A program made the position numbers and the translations under genes. This document shows positions 8,740 to 17,364 of a DNA stretch of 64,000 bases, piece by piece. The notes below the pieces were generated by a model, which saw only the letters and a program-made list of their open reading frames with translations, was not told where the DNA came from and did not search any database. The stretch is from Rhodopirellula halodulae (lineage in GTDB: Bacteria; Planctomycetota; Planctomycetia; Pirellulales; Pirellulaceae). Each line of letters opens with the position of its first letter. The first letter of the stretch is position 1. The stretch is from assembly GCF_020966775.1 (NCBI RefSeq), contig NZ_JAJKFV010000002.1:1-64000 (forward strand). Reading direction: 5' to 3'.

Positions 8740-9549
8740 ATGGACTTGGAATCGTTCAGCCAGCGTGTACTCGAGATCGTCCAGCGACATTTCCCCACCG
8801 AAGGCTTCCGCATGGGTGAGGAACTGGGTGTCTTGTCCTGTGGCGAGATGCAATTCGGTTTGTCAAATCTGCTGGCCCAATACCATCAATCGAATCTCGA
8901 CGATGACGAATTGGACGAAACCGTTCGCGTGACGTTCGCTCGGATGTTGGAAATGGTTCGCGCCGCGGACCAAGTGCTACCGGAAACATGGGAAGAAGCC
9001 AAGCCTCGCTTGCGGGTCCAACTTTGTCGCAGTGACATCGATGCGTTGCGGAAAGCCATCACGTTTCCCTTCGCCAGTGACATCACCAGCAGCGTCGTGG
9101 TGGATTCGCCACATGGTTACGCTTACATCCGACCGGAAGATGCGGAACGATGGGGCCAATCCGTCGTGGATTTGATTGAGATCGCCAAGACAAATCTGTT
9201 GGCCGATTCGTTGGATTGCCCGATGGGTGTGGTGGAAGGACCGCCCAAATTCATTGCGATTCAATCCGGTGATGGCTACGACGCCGCGCGAGTGTTACTG
9301 CCACAAATTCGCGAACGATTGATCCGAGAATTGAGCGAGGACTCGGAAGCGTCCGATGGGGAACCCGCCGCGATCGTCGGCGTCCCCAACCGAGATTTCT
9401 TGATCGCGTGGTCAGCGGCCTTGCCCACCGAGTTGCACGAGCAGTTGGCACGCACCGTTTCCGAAGATTCGCGACGGCAATCGCATCCGCTCTCCGAGCA
9501 GACCTTTCGCATCACCGCCGAAGCAATCTGGCCCATTCACGGGTTTTGA
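8740..9549 (+). CDS. DUF1444-family protein
   Basis: A 269-residue soluble acidic protein starting 9 bases after the toroid gene, hence probably co-transcribed. The N-terminal part is helical. The C-terminal GVPNRDFLIAWSAALP is characteristic of the DUF1444 (YtpQ-like) family, as is the preceding prediction-like DGYDAARVLLPQIRERL segment. There is no signal peptide or nucleotide-binding motif. Biochemical function is not established for the family. The call rests on recalled motif resemblance. Confidence 0.7.
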   Translation: MDLESFSQRVLEIVQRHFPTEGFRMGEELGVLSCGEMQFGLSNLLAQYHQSNLDDDELDETVRVTFARMLEMVRAADQVLPETWEEAKPRLRVQLCRSDIDALRKAITFPFASDITSSVVVDSPHGYAYIRPEDAERWGQSVVDLIEIAKTNLLADSLDCPMGVVEGPPKFIAIQSGDGYDAARVLLPQIRERLIRELSEDSEASDGEPAAIVGVPNRDFLIAWSAALPTELHEQLARTVSEDSRRQSHPLSEQTFRITAEAIWPIHGF

Positions 9550-9611
9550 AACGCAGCAGGTATCGGCGTCGTTACCACAAACTCGCTATCTATTGCCTGG
9601 CTGCTTTCACG

Positions 9612-9678
9612 CACCGTGCGGCTTGCGCCGCGACGCTAAGAACGTAGGCCGGACCGAAGCGAAGCGGAGCTCCGGCAG
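9612..9678. repeat. 67-bp intergenic direct repeat, copy 1
   Basis: Copy 1 of a 67-base unit that recurs at 9836-9902 with a single mismatch (AAGAAC versus AAAAAC). It contains two potential hairpins: GCGGC-TTGC-GCCGC near the left end and a GCCGGA...TCCGGC arm pair at the right end. The structure is that of a REP/BIME-like element. Confidence 0.85.
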
Positions 9679-9734
9679 CAGAACGTCAACCACCAAAACA
9701 CACCGCGATCCAACTCGCGTCCTACCGTCTTAGC

Positions 9735-9760
9735 GGAATGGGCGCAAGCCCTCCGGTACC
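9735..9760. repeat. GNRA-loop hairpin repeat
   Basis: A short palindromic element between the two 67-bp copies: GGGC-GCAA-GCCC (9740-9751) followed by TCCGG. Its hairpin style matches the flanking repeats, so 9612-9902 is probably a composite repeat cluster. No coding frame is convincing in 9550-9923. Confidence 0.5.
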
Positions 9761-9835
9761 AGCAACCACCACCCACCTGTGACGCCCAACTCTGAAATCA
9801 TCTTTTCGCAAACCAACACTCGAACACCCTTTACA

Positions 9836-9902
9836 CACCGTGCGGCTTGCGCCGCGACGCTAAAAACGTAGGCCGGACCGAAGCGAAGCGGAGCTCCGGC
9901 AG
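9836..9902. repeat. 67-bp intergenic direct repeat, copy 2
   Basis: Second copy of the 67-base unit, in the same orientation as 9612-9678 and 66/67 identical. It ends 21 bases beyond the stop of the minus-strand dnaA, so its hairpins could also act as a transcript end or mRNA stabiliser for dnaA. Confidence 0.85.
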
Positions 9903-9923
9903 AGGGACATCGCAAGGCCCAAA

Positions 9924-11126
9924 TTAGGTCGACAACTTTTCCATGATTTGATCGGCGGAACGTCGTAGCAACACATCATCATCGAGTGTTTCATCGATCT
10001 TGCGAATCGCGTGCAACACGGTCGAGTGATCTCGACCACCAAAGGCGTCGCCGATTTGAGTCAAACTGAACTCGGTCATTTTACGAGCCAACCACATCGC
10101 CAACGACCGAGCACGAACAATGTTCTGTCGTCGCGAACCACTCCGCATGTCGGTCGATTTGACTCCGAGTTGACGCGCGACCGCGGTGGTGATGGCTTTG
10201 ATCGAGATCGACTGAGCTCCACCGGCGGTTTCGATCGCCGACTGCACGGCTTCGCTGCAGATCGGTTGATCGTGCATCCGACACCACAACGCGATTTGCT
10301 TGATCGCGGATTCGAATGAACGCACCGTGCAATCCACCGGCAGCCCCGCATCCAACAACGACAACATCTCCGGTTCGACCTCCGGTAAATGAGCCAGCAT
10401 CAATTCGCGGAGGATGGTGCGACGGGTATCGCCTGACGGAGGTTGCAACGTGACGGTCAATCCCGGCAACGTGCGGCTGACCAACGCCGGTCGAAGCCCG
10501 CGCACCTCGGACGGCAAACGACGACACGTCACAATGGTCAATCGACCTTCCGCATCACGGGCTTCCAACCGCTGAGCCAACTCTTCTTGAGCGGGCCCCT
10601 TGTCAGCGATCAGATGCAAATCATCCAGCACCAGAATCGGAACCGAATCAAGCTTCTCGCGAAATCGCGGCATATCCTTCGAATCAATCGACGATGCAAA
10701 TTCGCGTGCGAAATCGATCGCTGGCTGATACAGCACACGACTGGACAGCACCCGCGAAGTGACCTCAGTCGGTCCGCCTTTGGGTGTTTGCTCATCCAAT
10801 CCCATCGCGTCCCACACATTGCTGATGCTCATCCGTTTGGACAGATGCAATGCCAGCGCCGTTTTCCCCGTCCCCGGTTGACCGACCAACAGCATGGGTC
10901 GCGAAATTTCGAGCAGGGTCTCGATGGGGTTCTCGCACACGTATCCCGCCAGCCGATTTTCGTCACCGCAATAAAACAGCGGAACGATCGGCCGAACAAT
11001 CTCACTATCGCGGCGACGGCGACGCAGCGAGGGCCGTTCCAGCGCGAAAGAATTGACGTTGGGAGACGAAGCAACCACGACGGGGCACGAGTTTAGAGCG
11101 AGGTGGTGAAATCCAGACAGCTTCAC
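9924..11126 (-). CDS. dnaA: DnaA-type replication initiator (short form)
   Basis: A 400-residue AAA+ protein. Walker A GQPGTGKT (82-89) and Walker B ILVLDDLH (164-171) mark the ATPase domain III. The last 75 residues form the DNA-binding domain IV, including the DnaA signature IGDAFGGRDHSTVLHA. The N-terminal region before Walker A is only about 80 residues, with an Arg-rich patch (RRRRR, 35-39), so the usual helicase-loading domain I and linker II are missing or very divergent. It starts at GTG 11126; GTG 11078 is also possible. A perfect DnaA box lies upstream at 11170-11178. It is either the chromosomal initiator in a shortened planctomycete form or a DnaA paralogue acting as a regulator. 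The domain IV motif makes the family assignment strong. Confidence 0.88.
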   Translation of the reverse strand: MKLSGFHHLALNSCPVVVASSPNVNSFALERPSLRRRRRDSEIVRPIVPLFYCGDENRLAGYVCENPIETLLEISRPMLLVGQPGTGKTALALHLSKRMSISNVWDAMGLDEQTPKGGPTEVTSRVLSSRVLYQPAIDFAREFASSIDSKDMPRFREKLDSVPILVLDDLHLIADKGPAQEELAQRLEARDAEGRLTIVTCRRLPSEVRGLRPALVSRTLPGLTVTLQPPSGDTRRTILRELMLAHLPEVEPEMLSLLDAGLPVDCTVRSFESAIKQIALWCRMHDQPICSEAVQSAIETAGGAQSISIKAITTAVARQLGVKSTDMRSGSRRQNIVRARSLAMWLARKMTEFSLTQIGDAFGGRDHSTVLHAIRKIDETLDDDVLLRRSADQIMEKLST

Positions 11127-11169
11127 TCTAGATTGAAATTTCGTTCACCGCCATCCATTTCTAGGCAAG

Positions 11170-11178
11170 TTATCCACA
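11170..11178 (+). promoter_or_regulatory. DnaA box TTATCCACA
   Basis: A perfect match to the high-affinity DnaA box consensus, 43 bases upstream of the GTG start of the minus-strand dnaA gene and just inside the 3' boundary of the cysteine desulfurase gene. This is the expected place for dnaA autoregulation. I found no second perfect box nearby, so the sequence alone does not make it an origin. Confidence 0.65.
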
Positions 11179-11180
11179 GC

Positions 11181-12347
11181 CTACCCGTCGATTGCCCTCG
11201 AAAATTGCCGAGAAATCAGCTCAGCGGCCCGCTCAATTTCGGCCTCCGTGGAAAACCTCGACACGCTGAAACGAAGGGCGGAATCCAGCAGACTTTTGCC
11301 CACTCCCATTGCCTGCAGCACGTGACTGGGGGGACTGCTGCCGCTGCTGCACGCCGATCCGCTGCTACACGCCACCCCGGCCATATCCAGAGACATCAGC
11401 AAACTTTGGCGATCGGCTCCCGGCAACGAAACGCAAGTGGTCGATGGCAACCGAGCCGCATCTTTGCCGTGCACCACCAATGTCGGATGGTCGCGTAGTA
11501 ACTTGGATTCCAACAGGTCTCGCAGTCGCCGCATTTGATCGGCGGATTCAGGCAACGCCTCACACGCGATGCGGATCGCTTCGGCCGTGGCAACGACCAA
11601 CGCCACGGGTTCGGTTCCCGGCCGAGTCCCCAATTGCTGTTCGCCGCCCTGCAATCTGGCTCGGACTTCGAGCCCCGCCTCGAGCCATAAAAAGCCAACG
11701 CCGACCGGACCGTGGATCTTGTGCGGAGTAATCGTCGCGGCAGAGACACCCCATTCGGTCAAATTGACCGGCACCTTGCCAATGGACTGAGTCGCATCGA
11801 CATGCAATGGAACTCGAAACTCTCGACAGATGTTTGCTGCCTGTTCGATTGGTTGGATCACGCCCGTTTCGTTGTTGGCTGACATGATTGACACCACGGC
11901 GACGGAGTCCGACTGCTGCGCATCACGCGTCTGCTCGATCAAGATCTCTCGCAGTGAATCCAACTTCACCACGCCATTTGGATCAACATCGATCCATGCC
12001 ACCGTTCGTCCCGCCTGTTCCGCGGTCGCCGCGGCAGCCAAGACGCTGGGATGTTCCACTCGGCTAACAACGATTGCCGCATCCGGTTCTCCGATCCCGT
12101 GAATCGCCAAGTTGTTCGATTCGGTGCCGCCGCTTGTGATCAACAAACGAGGAGCATGCACGCGGGTGAGGTCACTTCCAAGACAACGTCCAATGCGGTC
12201 CGTCGCCTCGTCCAATCGCATTCGTGTTTGCTGTCCCAATCGGTGTTGGCTGGACGCATTGGCGGGCGTTTGCAAAAGGGCCTCGGTCAGCACTCGTGCC
12301 ACGCTGGGATCCATTGCGGTCGTGGCGTTGTTGTCGAGATAGATCAT
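11181..12347 (-). CDS. cysteine desulfurase (NifS/IscS family)
   Basis: A 388-residue PLP enzyme that would take sulfur from L-cysteine for Fe-S clusters, thiolated tRNA or cofactors. It starts YLDNNATT, typical of the family. The PLP-binding lysine is in TPHKIHGPVGVG, substrate/PLP residues are in SGGTESNNLA and HVDATQSIGK, and the catalytic cysteine loop is SGSACSSGSSPPSHV. The position of this loop and the short spacing to the C-terminus resemble group I (IscS/NifS) enzymes. The ATG overlaps the stop of the upstream membrane-protein gene (ATGA at 12344-12347), indicating translational coupling. dnaA lies downstream on the same strand. Confidence 0.93.
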   Translation of the reverse strand: MIYLDNNATTAMDPSVARVLTEALLQTPANASSQHRLGQQTRMRLDEATDRIGRCLGSDLTRVHAPRLLITSGGTESNNLAIHGIGEPDAAIVVSRVEHPSVLAAAATAEQAGRTVAWIDVDPNGVVKLDSLREILIEQTRDAQQSDSVAVVSIMSANNETGVIQPIEQAANICREFRVPLHVDATQSIGKVPVNLTEWGVSAATITPHKIHGPVGVGFLWLEAGLEVRARLQGGEQQLGTRPGTEPVALVVATAEAIRIACEALPESADQMRRLRDLLESKLLRDHPTLVVHGKDAARLPSTTCVSLPGADRQSLLMSLDMAGVACSSGSACSSGSSPPSHVLQAMGVGKSLLDSALRFSVSRFSTEAEIERAAELISRQFSRAIDG

Positions 12348-13147
12348 GTGGTTTCTGCGCCGCCGTCTGACGCATCGCCAGTTGACGAATTCGCGTCGGG
12401 CATCAGGGATTGCAATTCGGGGTTGTCGGGTTGCTCCGCCAATGCCTCCGCCATCAGAGCATCTGCCAATTCATCGCGGCCCGCATCACGCATATCACGA
12501 ATCAACGTGACGTACTCGCTGGCTAAATAGCGGTCGATTGATTGCTTCCAATCAGCTAAACCGTCCGCGTCCCGCGTCAGCTCCAAGATTCGCGGCATCA
12601 ACACATAAAGTTCACGATTGGCTAGGTCTGCGATCTTTGGCCACAATTCCTTTGCCAGCTTGGGATGATCAACCGACCACTGCTTCCAAACCGCGACGCT
12701 GTTTTCCATCAAACGCAGATGATCCACCAGCAAGGCCGCGTCGCCCGGTGCCGCTTCGCTCGCCCCGCGTTCGACTTCGACCAAGTGCCACACCGTGGGT
12801 GCTTGATTGGGCAACGGCAACGTCTTGGACTGGGTGAGGAAACGAGCCGTTTCAGGCGTGTTGCTGACGCGGTGAATCGGTGTGATCTGCCATCGCAGCA
12901 ACGGGATCTCGTAGAAAGAAAACCGACGCGTTTGAAAGTGCGTCGGGCTGAACTCGGTGCCTTGAACGGAACCCGTCGCCAAAATGATCAGAAACAGCAC
13001 GCCGCCCAAAATGATGGTCGACAGGACGATCAGCCAAAACTTCGCGTTCAAGAAGAAGCGTCTCCGAGAACGCTTTTTGGACGAACGAGGTGCCACCAGC
13101 GGATCTGTGCTGGATTGGCTGGTTGAATCGGCAGCGGTCGCTGGCAT
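12344..13147 (-). CDS. single-pass membrane protein, planctomycete hypothetical
   Basis: A 267-residue protein from ATG 13147 (the frame runs open for another 80 codons upstream, but that stretch is antisense to the neighbouring gene's leader). It has a basic N-terminus (SSKKRSRRRFFLNAKF), one membrane helix, WLIVLSTIILGGVLFLIILA (about residues 38-58), an exported domain, and a helical C-terminal part with TPR-like spacing (ADALMAEALAEQPDNPEL). ATGA overlap with the cysteine desulfurase suggests an operon. Family not recognised. Confidence 0.7.
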   Translation of the reverse strand: MPATAADSTSQSSTDPLVAPRSSKKRSRRRFFLNAKFWLIVLSTIILGGVLFLIILATGSVQGTEFSPTHFQTRRFSFYEIPLLRWQITPIHRVSNTPETARFLTQSKTLPLPNQAPTVWHLVEVERGASEAAPGDAALLVDHLRLMENSVAVWKQWSVDHPKLAKELWPKIADLANRELYVLMPRILELTRDADGLADWKQSIDRYLASEYVTLIRDMRDAGRDELADALMAEALAEQPDNPELQSLMPDANSSTGDASDGGAETT

Positions 13148-13242
13148 CGTGGAAATATCCCGGCAGACGTCAATCAAACGGTTTGGTAGGTTCGCGACTC
13201 GTCCAATTTGTCCCGAGAAACCTTTTTCCAAGCGTAACAAAG

Positions 13243-14661
13243 ATGAATGGCTACGCCACACCTTGGAAGCGAGGTCCATCCAGCGGCGTTGCCGGAATCG
13301 CCGCGTCGCGAACCACGCCGCAAGCCTCGGCTTGGACCAGCCCCACGCAAGGCCATCGGACTGCGACGCAACTGGCCGGGGCCGCACTCAGGCGACTCCT
13401 AACGGGCAACGGACAATCCACGCGGCGCTCGGCCTCCTTTGACCAGCCATTTGGGCAGGAAAACGCCGAGTCGATGGCGGGCGTAGACGCGGGCTCCAAC
13501 GGTCATTCCTCGGACGCGAACCCGGCAGCGGACACCGACGCGGTCGATCCGGAAGATCGCCTGGCCGCTCGAGCTCGGGTCGAAGGCGTGTTGCTGATCG
13601 CGAAATCCCCGCTGAATTACCGACGTTTGGCGGCTCTGGCCAACGTCGAAGACGCTACGTCAGCACGCACCTTGGTGGGCGAACTGAACGAACTCTACGA
13701 GCGGATGGGCCGTGGAATTCGCATTGAGCAGGTCGCCGGTGGACAACGCATGATGACGCGTTCGGTCGTCGCCCCCTGGCTTCGGCGACTTGGTTTTTTG
13801 GCTCCAGCGGTCCGGTTGAGTTGGCCGATGATGGAAACGCTCGCGGTGGTGGCCTACCGGCAAGACGTCACGCGGGCAGACATCGAAGCCGTGCGTGGTG
13901 TCGCGTGCGGTGAAATTCTGCGACAGTTGATGCAATTGGATTTGGTCCGAATCAGCGGTCGCAGTGAAGAGTTGGGGCGTCCCTACCTTTACGGCACCAC
14001 CAAACGTTTCTTAAAAATCTGCGGATTGGCGTCGATAAAGTCGCTTCCGCCGATTGACTGGCACGCATCCTGCGATGATGTTTCTGAATCTGACGACGGG
14101 TTGGATGAAACAGTCGTCCAGGATGAAAATGTTGACGAAGTGACATCGAGAGAAAACTCTCAAACCGAATCCCATCCTCGCCGCGAATCGTCTGCCGATC
14201 AGTCGGAAACGGATCCCTCGGCAACCGAGAATTTGCACCCCACCAAGGAGTCTGACGTGAGTATCGCCGCGACCGAAACTCTCGCCACTGAATTCACCGC
14301 TTCACTCGACGCTGATCTGTCTGGCGGCGTGGCCGTGTTGGATGCCCCCGTGGCCGATGAGGGCACTTCCTCCGCAGATCCCACCGCCGTGATCGAAGAT
14401 GAAGAAGACGATCTGTACGAAAACGGATTTGATCTCGACGACGATGAGGACGACGACTTCGACGACGATGACTGGGATGACGAAGACGACGAGGAAGATG
14501 AAGACGAGGACGACGACGAAGAGTCAGATGACCTCGACGATGAAGACGACGACCTCGACGGCACCGACGACTGGGAAGAAGTCGACGACGACGATGCCGA
14601 CGAAGACTGGGAAGACGACGATGACGACCTGGATGAAGAAGACGAAGACTGGGAAGATTGA
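13243..14661 (+). CDS. scpB: ScpB-like condensin accessory protein with long acidic tail
   Basis: A 472-residue protein. The region around residues 95-265 matches the SMC-ScpAB kleisin-partner ScpB: paired winged helices with LAARARVEGVLLIAKSPL, WPMMETLAVVAYRQDVTRAD, VRGV and the family hallmark GRPYLYGTTKRFL. This would act with SMC and ScpA in chromosome condensation and segregation. Bacterial ScpB is usually about 200 residues. Here about 80 unconserved residues precede the domain (ATG 13474 is an alternative start removing them) and about 200 follow it. The last 90 residues are almost pure Asp/Glu with interspersed Trp. No scpA or smc is adjacent. Confidence 0.85.
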   Translation: MNGYATPWKRGPSSGVAGIAASRTTPQASAWTSPTQGHRTATQLAGAALRRLLTGNGQSTRRSASFDQPFGQENAESMAGVDAGSNGHSSDANPAADTDAVDPEDRLAARARVEGVLLIAKSPLNYRRLAALANVEDATSARTLVGELNELYERMGRGIRIEQVAGGQRMMTRSVVAPWLRRLGFLAPAVRLSWPMMETLAVVAYRQDVTRADIEAVRGVACGEILRQLMQLDLVRISGRSEELGRPYLYGTTKRFLKICGLASIKSLPPIDWHASCDDVSESDDGLDETVVQDENVDEVTSRENSQTESHPRRESSADQSETDPSATENLHPTKESDVSIAATETLATEFTASLDADLSGGVAVLDAPVADEGTSSADPTAVIEDEEDDLYENGFDLDDDEDDDFDDDDWDDEDDEEDEDEDDDEESDDLDDEDDDLDGTDDWEEVDDDDADEDWEDDDDDLDEEDEDWED

Positions 14662-15077
14662 TCGCGTCCATTTCGGGTTGAGGTAGCCCCGGCCTCGCCG
14701 GGTGCTGCCACGCGTCCTCTGCTGCCAGCCGCGTATCCAGCAACACCGCGGACCGCTCGATCGGTCCAGCGTCGACGCGGCATCTCAACATGGGTCCGGC
14801 GCTACAGATCCAACAGCACGGATCCGACATCTCATTTGTTGGAACCGGACCTTATTGGAACCAGACCTGCCTTCGCGATCGTGATTCTGGTTGTGACGAT
14901 TGCTCGCTTCTTGACCGTTGCTTGGGTCATGCCGATCGCACCTTCCATTGCGACTCGGCAAACTTCACCGGCTGACGACTTTCGTCATCCATGTGGTGTT
15001 TTTTCAACATCGAGCAAATGGTGACCTACCTTTCAGACGGTAGCTGTCCTTTTGTATCGCAATCGTTGCTCGAACCC
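14662..15077. other. intergenic, one hairpin, no gene recognised
   Basis: About 415 bases between scpB and the receiver-like gene. A perfect hairpin, CCCGGC-CTC-GCCGGG (14688-14702), lies 27 bases after the scpB stop and may end its mRNA, though no T-run follows. Short frames with one hydrophobic stretch around 14880-14950 are not convincing as genes. Confidence 0.45.
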
Positions 15078-15473
15078 ATGTTTGAAACCACCCAAGCCCA
15101 ACTGTTGATGCTGGAACCCGAACAAGTGCTCGCGGACTTGGCCGCGTTTCGCTTGGAACTCTTGGGTTATCGGTTGGAGGTGGTCGGCAGCGGTGCCGAA
15201 GCCGTCGATCGACTGAGAAGCCAACCGGCGGACCTGCTGATCTTGGACACCAAACTTCCTGAAGGCGACGGTCTGGAATGGCTGACCGAACTGCGTTTGG
15301 AATTTAGCCCCGAACAAGTTCCCGCCTTGGTCTTCTCGTTGGACCCCAGCTTGGAAATGGTTCGCCGAGCCTACCTCGCCGGTGCCCAGGACTACTTGAT
15401 CACACCGTTTGATCCCACCGTCCTGGAAGAGAAGGTGCAAAAGCTCCTTCCGACTCACGCGGAAACCGTTTGA
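15078..15473 (+). CDS. degenerate response-regulator receiver protein
   Basis: A 131-residue stand-alone receiver (REC) fold. The phospho-acceptor Asp57 (LLILDTKLPEGDGLEWL) is present. The acidic pair is reduced (LEPE at 12-15 instead of DD), the Thr/Ser position is altered, and the conserved Lys before the PF motif is replaced (LITPFDP, Thr109). Such proteins often act as phosphorylation-independent docking modules. In-frame starts at 14991 and 15018 would add up to 29 residues that do not fit the fold, so ATG 15078 is preferred. The secretion ATPase follows 78 bases downstream, suggesting a regulatory link to that machine. Confidence 0.7.
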   Translation: MFETTQAQLLMLEPEQVLADLAAFRLELLGYRLEVVGSGAEAVDRLRSQPADLLILDTKLPEGDGLEWLTELRLEFSPEQVPALVFSLDPSLEMVRRAYLAGAQDYLITPFDPTVLEEKVQKLLPTHAETV

Positions 15474-15551
15474 GCCCACGCCGCTGATCCACCACGTCGT
15501 AATCAATCACCCCTTGTTCCAACGAATCCTTAGCCTGCACGGACCGAAGCG

Positions 15552-17315
15552 ATGAAACGAATTGGCGACATTTTGGTTGAACTGGAGATTCTGACCAAAG
15601 AACAAATGGACGCCGCGTTCTCCGACAAGCCTCGCGGCGTGATGATCGGTGACTGGCTCGTCCGTCAATCGTTGATTAGCAATGCGCAGCTCGGTGCCGC
15701 ATTGTCCGAGCAATTCTCGGTGCCTTTTGTTGACATTGATTTTTCAAGCGTGAACCCACAAGTCGCGCGATTGCTGCCCGAGGATTTCGCACGGTCTCAA
15801 GAAGCCGCCGCCATCGACGTTGGCGAACAAATGTTGACGCTGGCAATGGTCGCTCCCGACGACATCGAAACCATTGCGGAAGCGGAGTTGATGACGGGGT
15901 ACAAGATCCGTCCCGTTGTCGCGCTCGAAGATGACGTTCGCGAATTTTTGAACCGCATTTACGACGACCGAGCCTTCGCACGTCAAACCATCGTCGACAT
16001 GAAGTTCGCCGAGATGGCGGAATCCGGCGAAGTCACCGAAGAAGACGAATTGGCAATGTCCGCCGTCAGCCAAGAAGACGCGCCCGTGGTGAAGTTGGTT
16101 CAAGCCATCTTGTCGGGTGCGGTGTCCGCCGGTGCCAGCGACATTCATTTGGAACCGCACAAACCCGAGATGCGAGTTCGCTATCGAGTCGACGGTGAGT
16201 TGCAAGTCGTCATGACAATTCCCAACCACATCGAAGATTCCGTGGTCAGCCGTATCAAAGTCATGGGCGACATGGACACCACCGAAAACCGACGACCGCA
16301 AGACGGCCACCTCACCGTTTATGAAAACGGTAAACGAGTGGGCTTTCGGATCAGCGGCATCCCCACGGTGGACGGTCAAAAATTGGTGCTGCGACTGCTG
16401 GACGAAGGCGGACAAACGTTCGACCTCGCCAACATCGGAATGCCTCAACGAGACTACGACTCCGTCCGTCGCATCATCGACAAACCACACGGCATGTTCG
16501 TGGTCACCGGTCCGACGGGTAGCGGTAAGAGCACGACGCTGTACGCGGCACTGCAGCACTTGAATGACGATGATCGCAATATCGTCACCGTGGAAGACCC
16601 GGTGGAATATCGCTTGGCCGGAATCAATCAAGTTCAGAGCGACAACGAATTCGGGATGGGCTTTGCCAACGCATTGAAATACATCATGCGGCAAGACCCC
16701 GACGTGATCATGCTCGGTGAAATTCGCGACTGCGAAACCGCCTCCACGGCCGTGCAAGCCGCTCTAACGGGTCACCTTGTGATCAGCACGCTGCACACCA
16801 ATGACGCTGTGGGTGCCGTGCAACGTTTGGCTGACCTTGGCGTCGACAACTTCAAAATCGCCGGTTCGTTGATCGGCAGTGTTGCCCAACGGTTGCTGCG
16901 TTGTGTTTGCGAAAACTGCAAGGTGGACGCGCCGGCCAACTTGAACCTACTCGAAGCACTCGATCCTGAACAAAGGGTGCCTCGCAACACCACTTTCATT
17001 CGTGGTGCGGGCTGCAAACGATGCCTTGGTACCGGGTTCGCCGGACGGATGCCGATCTTCGAAATCATGCCGCTGAACTCTGAGATTTCGGCCGCGATCG
17101 AAGCCGGTGTTCCGCACTCGCAATTGGAAGATTTGGCCTTGGCAGCCGGCATGGTGCCACTGCGACAAGCGGGACTCGAAGCAGCCGTTGCCGGTCGAAC
17201 ATCGCTGGATGAAGTCTACTTCAAAACCAGTGGTGATCGACGCAGCACGCAATCGGCCCCGGTAGCGGGTGGACGCAGATCTGCGGACGGTCCAGTCCCC
17301 AGCGCCATCGCATGA
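15552..17315 (+). CDS. type II secretion / type IV pilus assembly ATPase (GspE/PilB family)
   Basis: A 587-residue hexameric motor ATPase. The N-terminal MshEN-like domain (IGDILVELEILTKEQ, repeated as IGDWLVRQSLISNAQL) is followed by the N2 domain and then the ATPase core: Walker A GPTGSGKSTT (about 320-329), Asp box TVEDPVEY, Walker B and catalytic Glu in DPDVIMLGEIRDCETA, and His box STLHTNDA. A tetra-cysteine zinc motif (CVCENC ... CKRC) lies near the C-terminus, as in GspE/PilB. It is complete. Downstream are the platform protein and a pseudopilin, so it powers assembly of a pseudopilus or pilus at the inner membrane. The C-terminal 25 residues are variable. Confidence 0.93.
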   Translation: MKRIGDILVELEILTKEQMDAAFSDKPRGVMIGDWLVRQSLISNAQLGAALSEQFSVPFVDIDFSSVNPQVARLLPEDFARSQEAAAIDVGEQMLTLAMVAPDDIETIAEAELMTGYKIRPVVALEDDVREFLNRIYDDRAFARQTIVDMKFAEMAESGEVTEEDELAMSAVSQEDAPVVKLVQAILSGAVSAGASDIHLEPHKPEMRVRYRVDGELQVVMTIPNHIEDSVVSRIKVMGDMDTTENRRPQDGHLTVYENGKRVGFRISGIPTVDGQKLVLRLLDEGGQTFDLANIGMPQRDYDSVRRIIDKPHGMFVVTGPTGSGKSTTLYAALQHLNDDDRNIVTVEDPVEYRLAGINQVQSDNEFGMGFANALKYIMRQDPDVIMLGEIRDCETASTAVQAALTGHLVISTLHTNDAVGAVQRLADLGVDNFKIAGSLIGSVAQRLLRCVCENCKVDAPANLNLLEALDPEQRVPRNTTFIRGAGCKRCLGTGFAGRMPIFEIMPLNSEISAAIEAGVPHSQLEDLALAAGMVPLRQAGLEAAVAGRTSLDEVYFKTSGDRRSTQSAPVAGGRRSADGPVPSAIA

Positions 17316-17364
17316 TGTTCGAACGAGTCGCAAGTGATCGATTGAAGAATTAGGAAACACGTTC

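Noticed and set aside
10443-11096. Plus-strand open frame of 217 codons
   Set aside because: Antisense to the dnaA gene, whose Walker and domain IV motifs are intact.
11127-11180. Chromosomal origin of replication
   Set aside because: Only one perfect DnaA box and no AT-rich unwinding region or box cluster is visible; kept as a regulatory site only.
15744-16757. Minus-strand open frame of 337 codons
   Set aside because: Antisense to the secretion ATPase; low-quality His/Val/Phe-rich translation.
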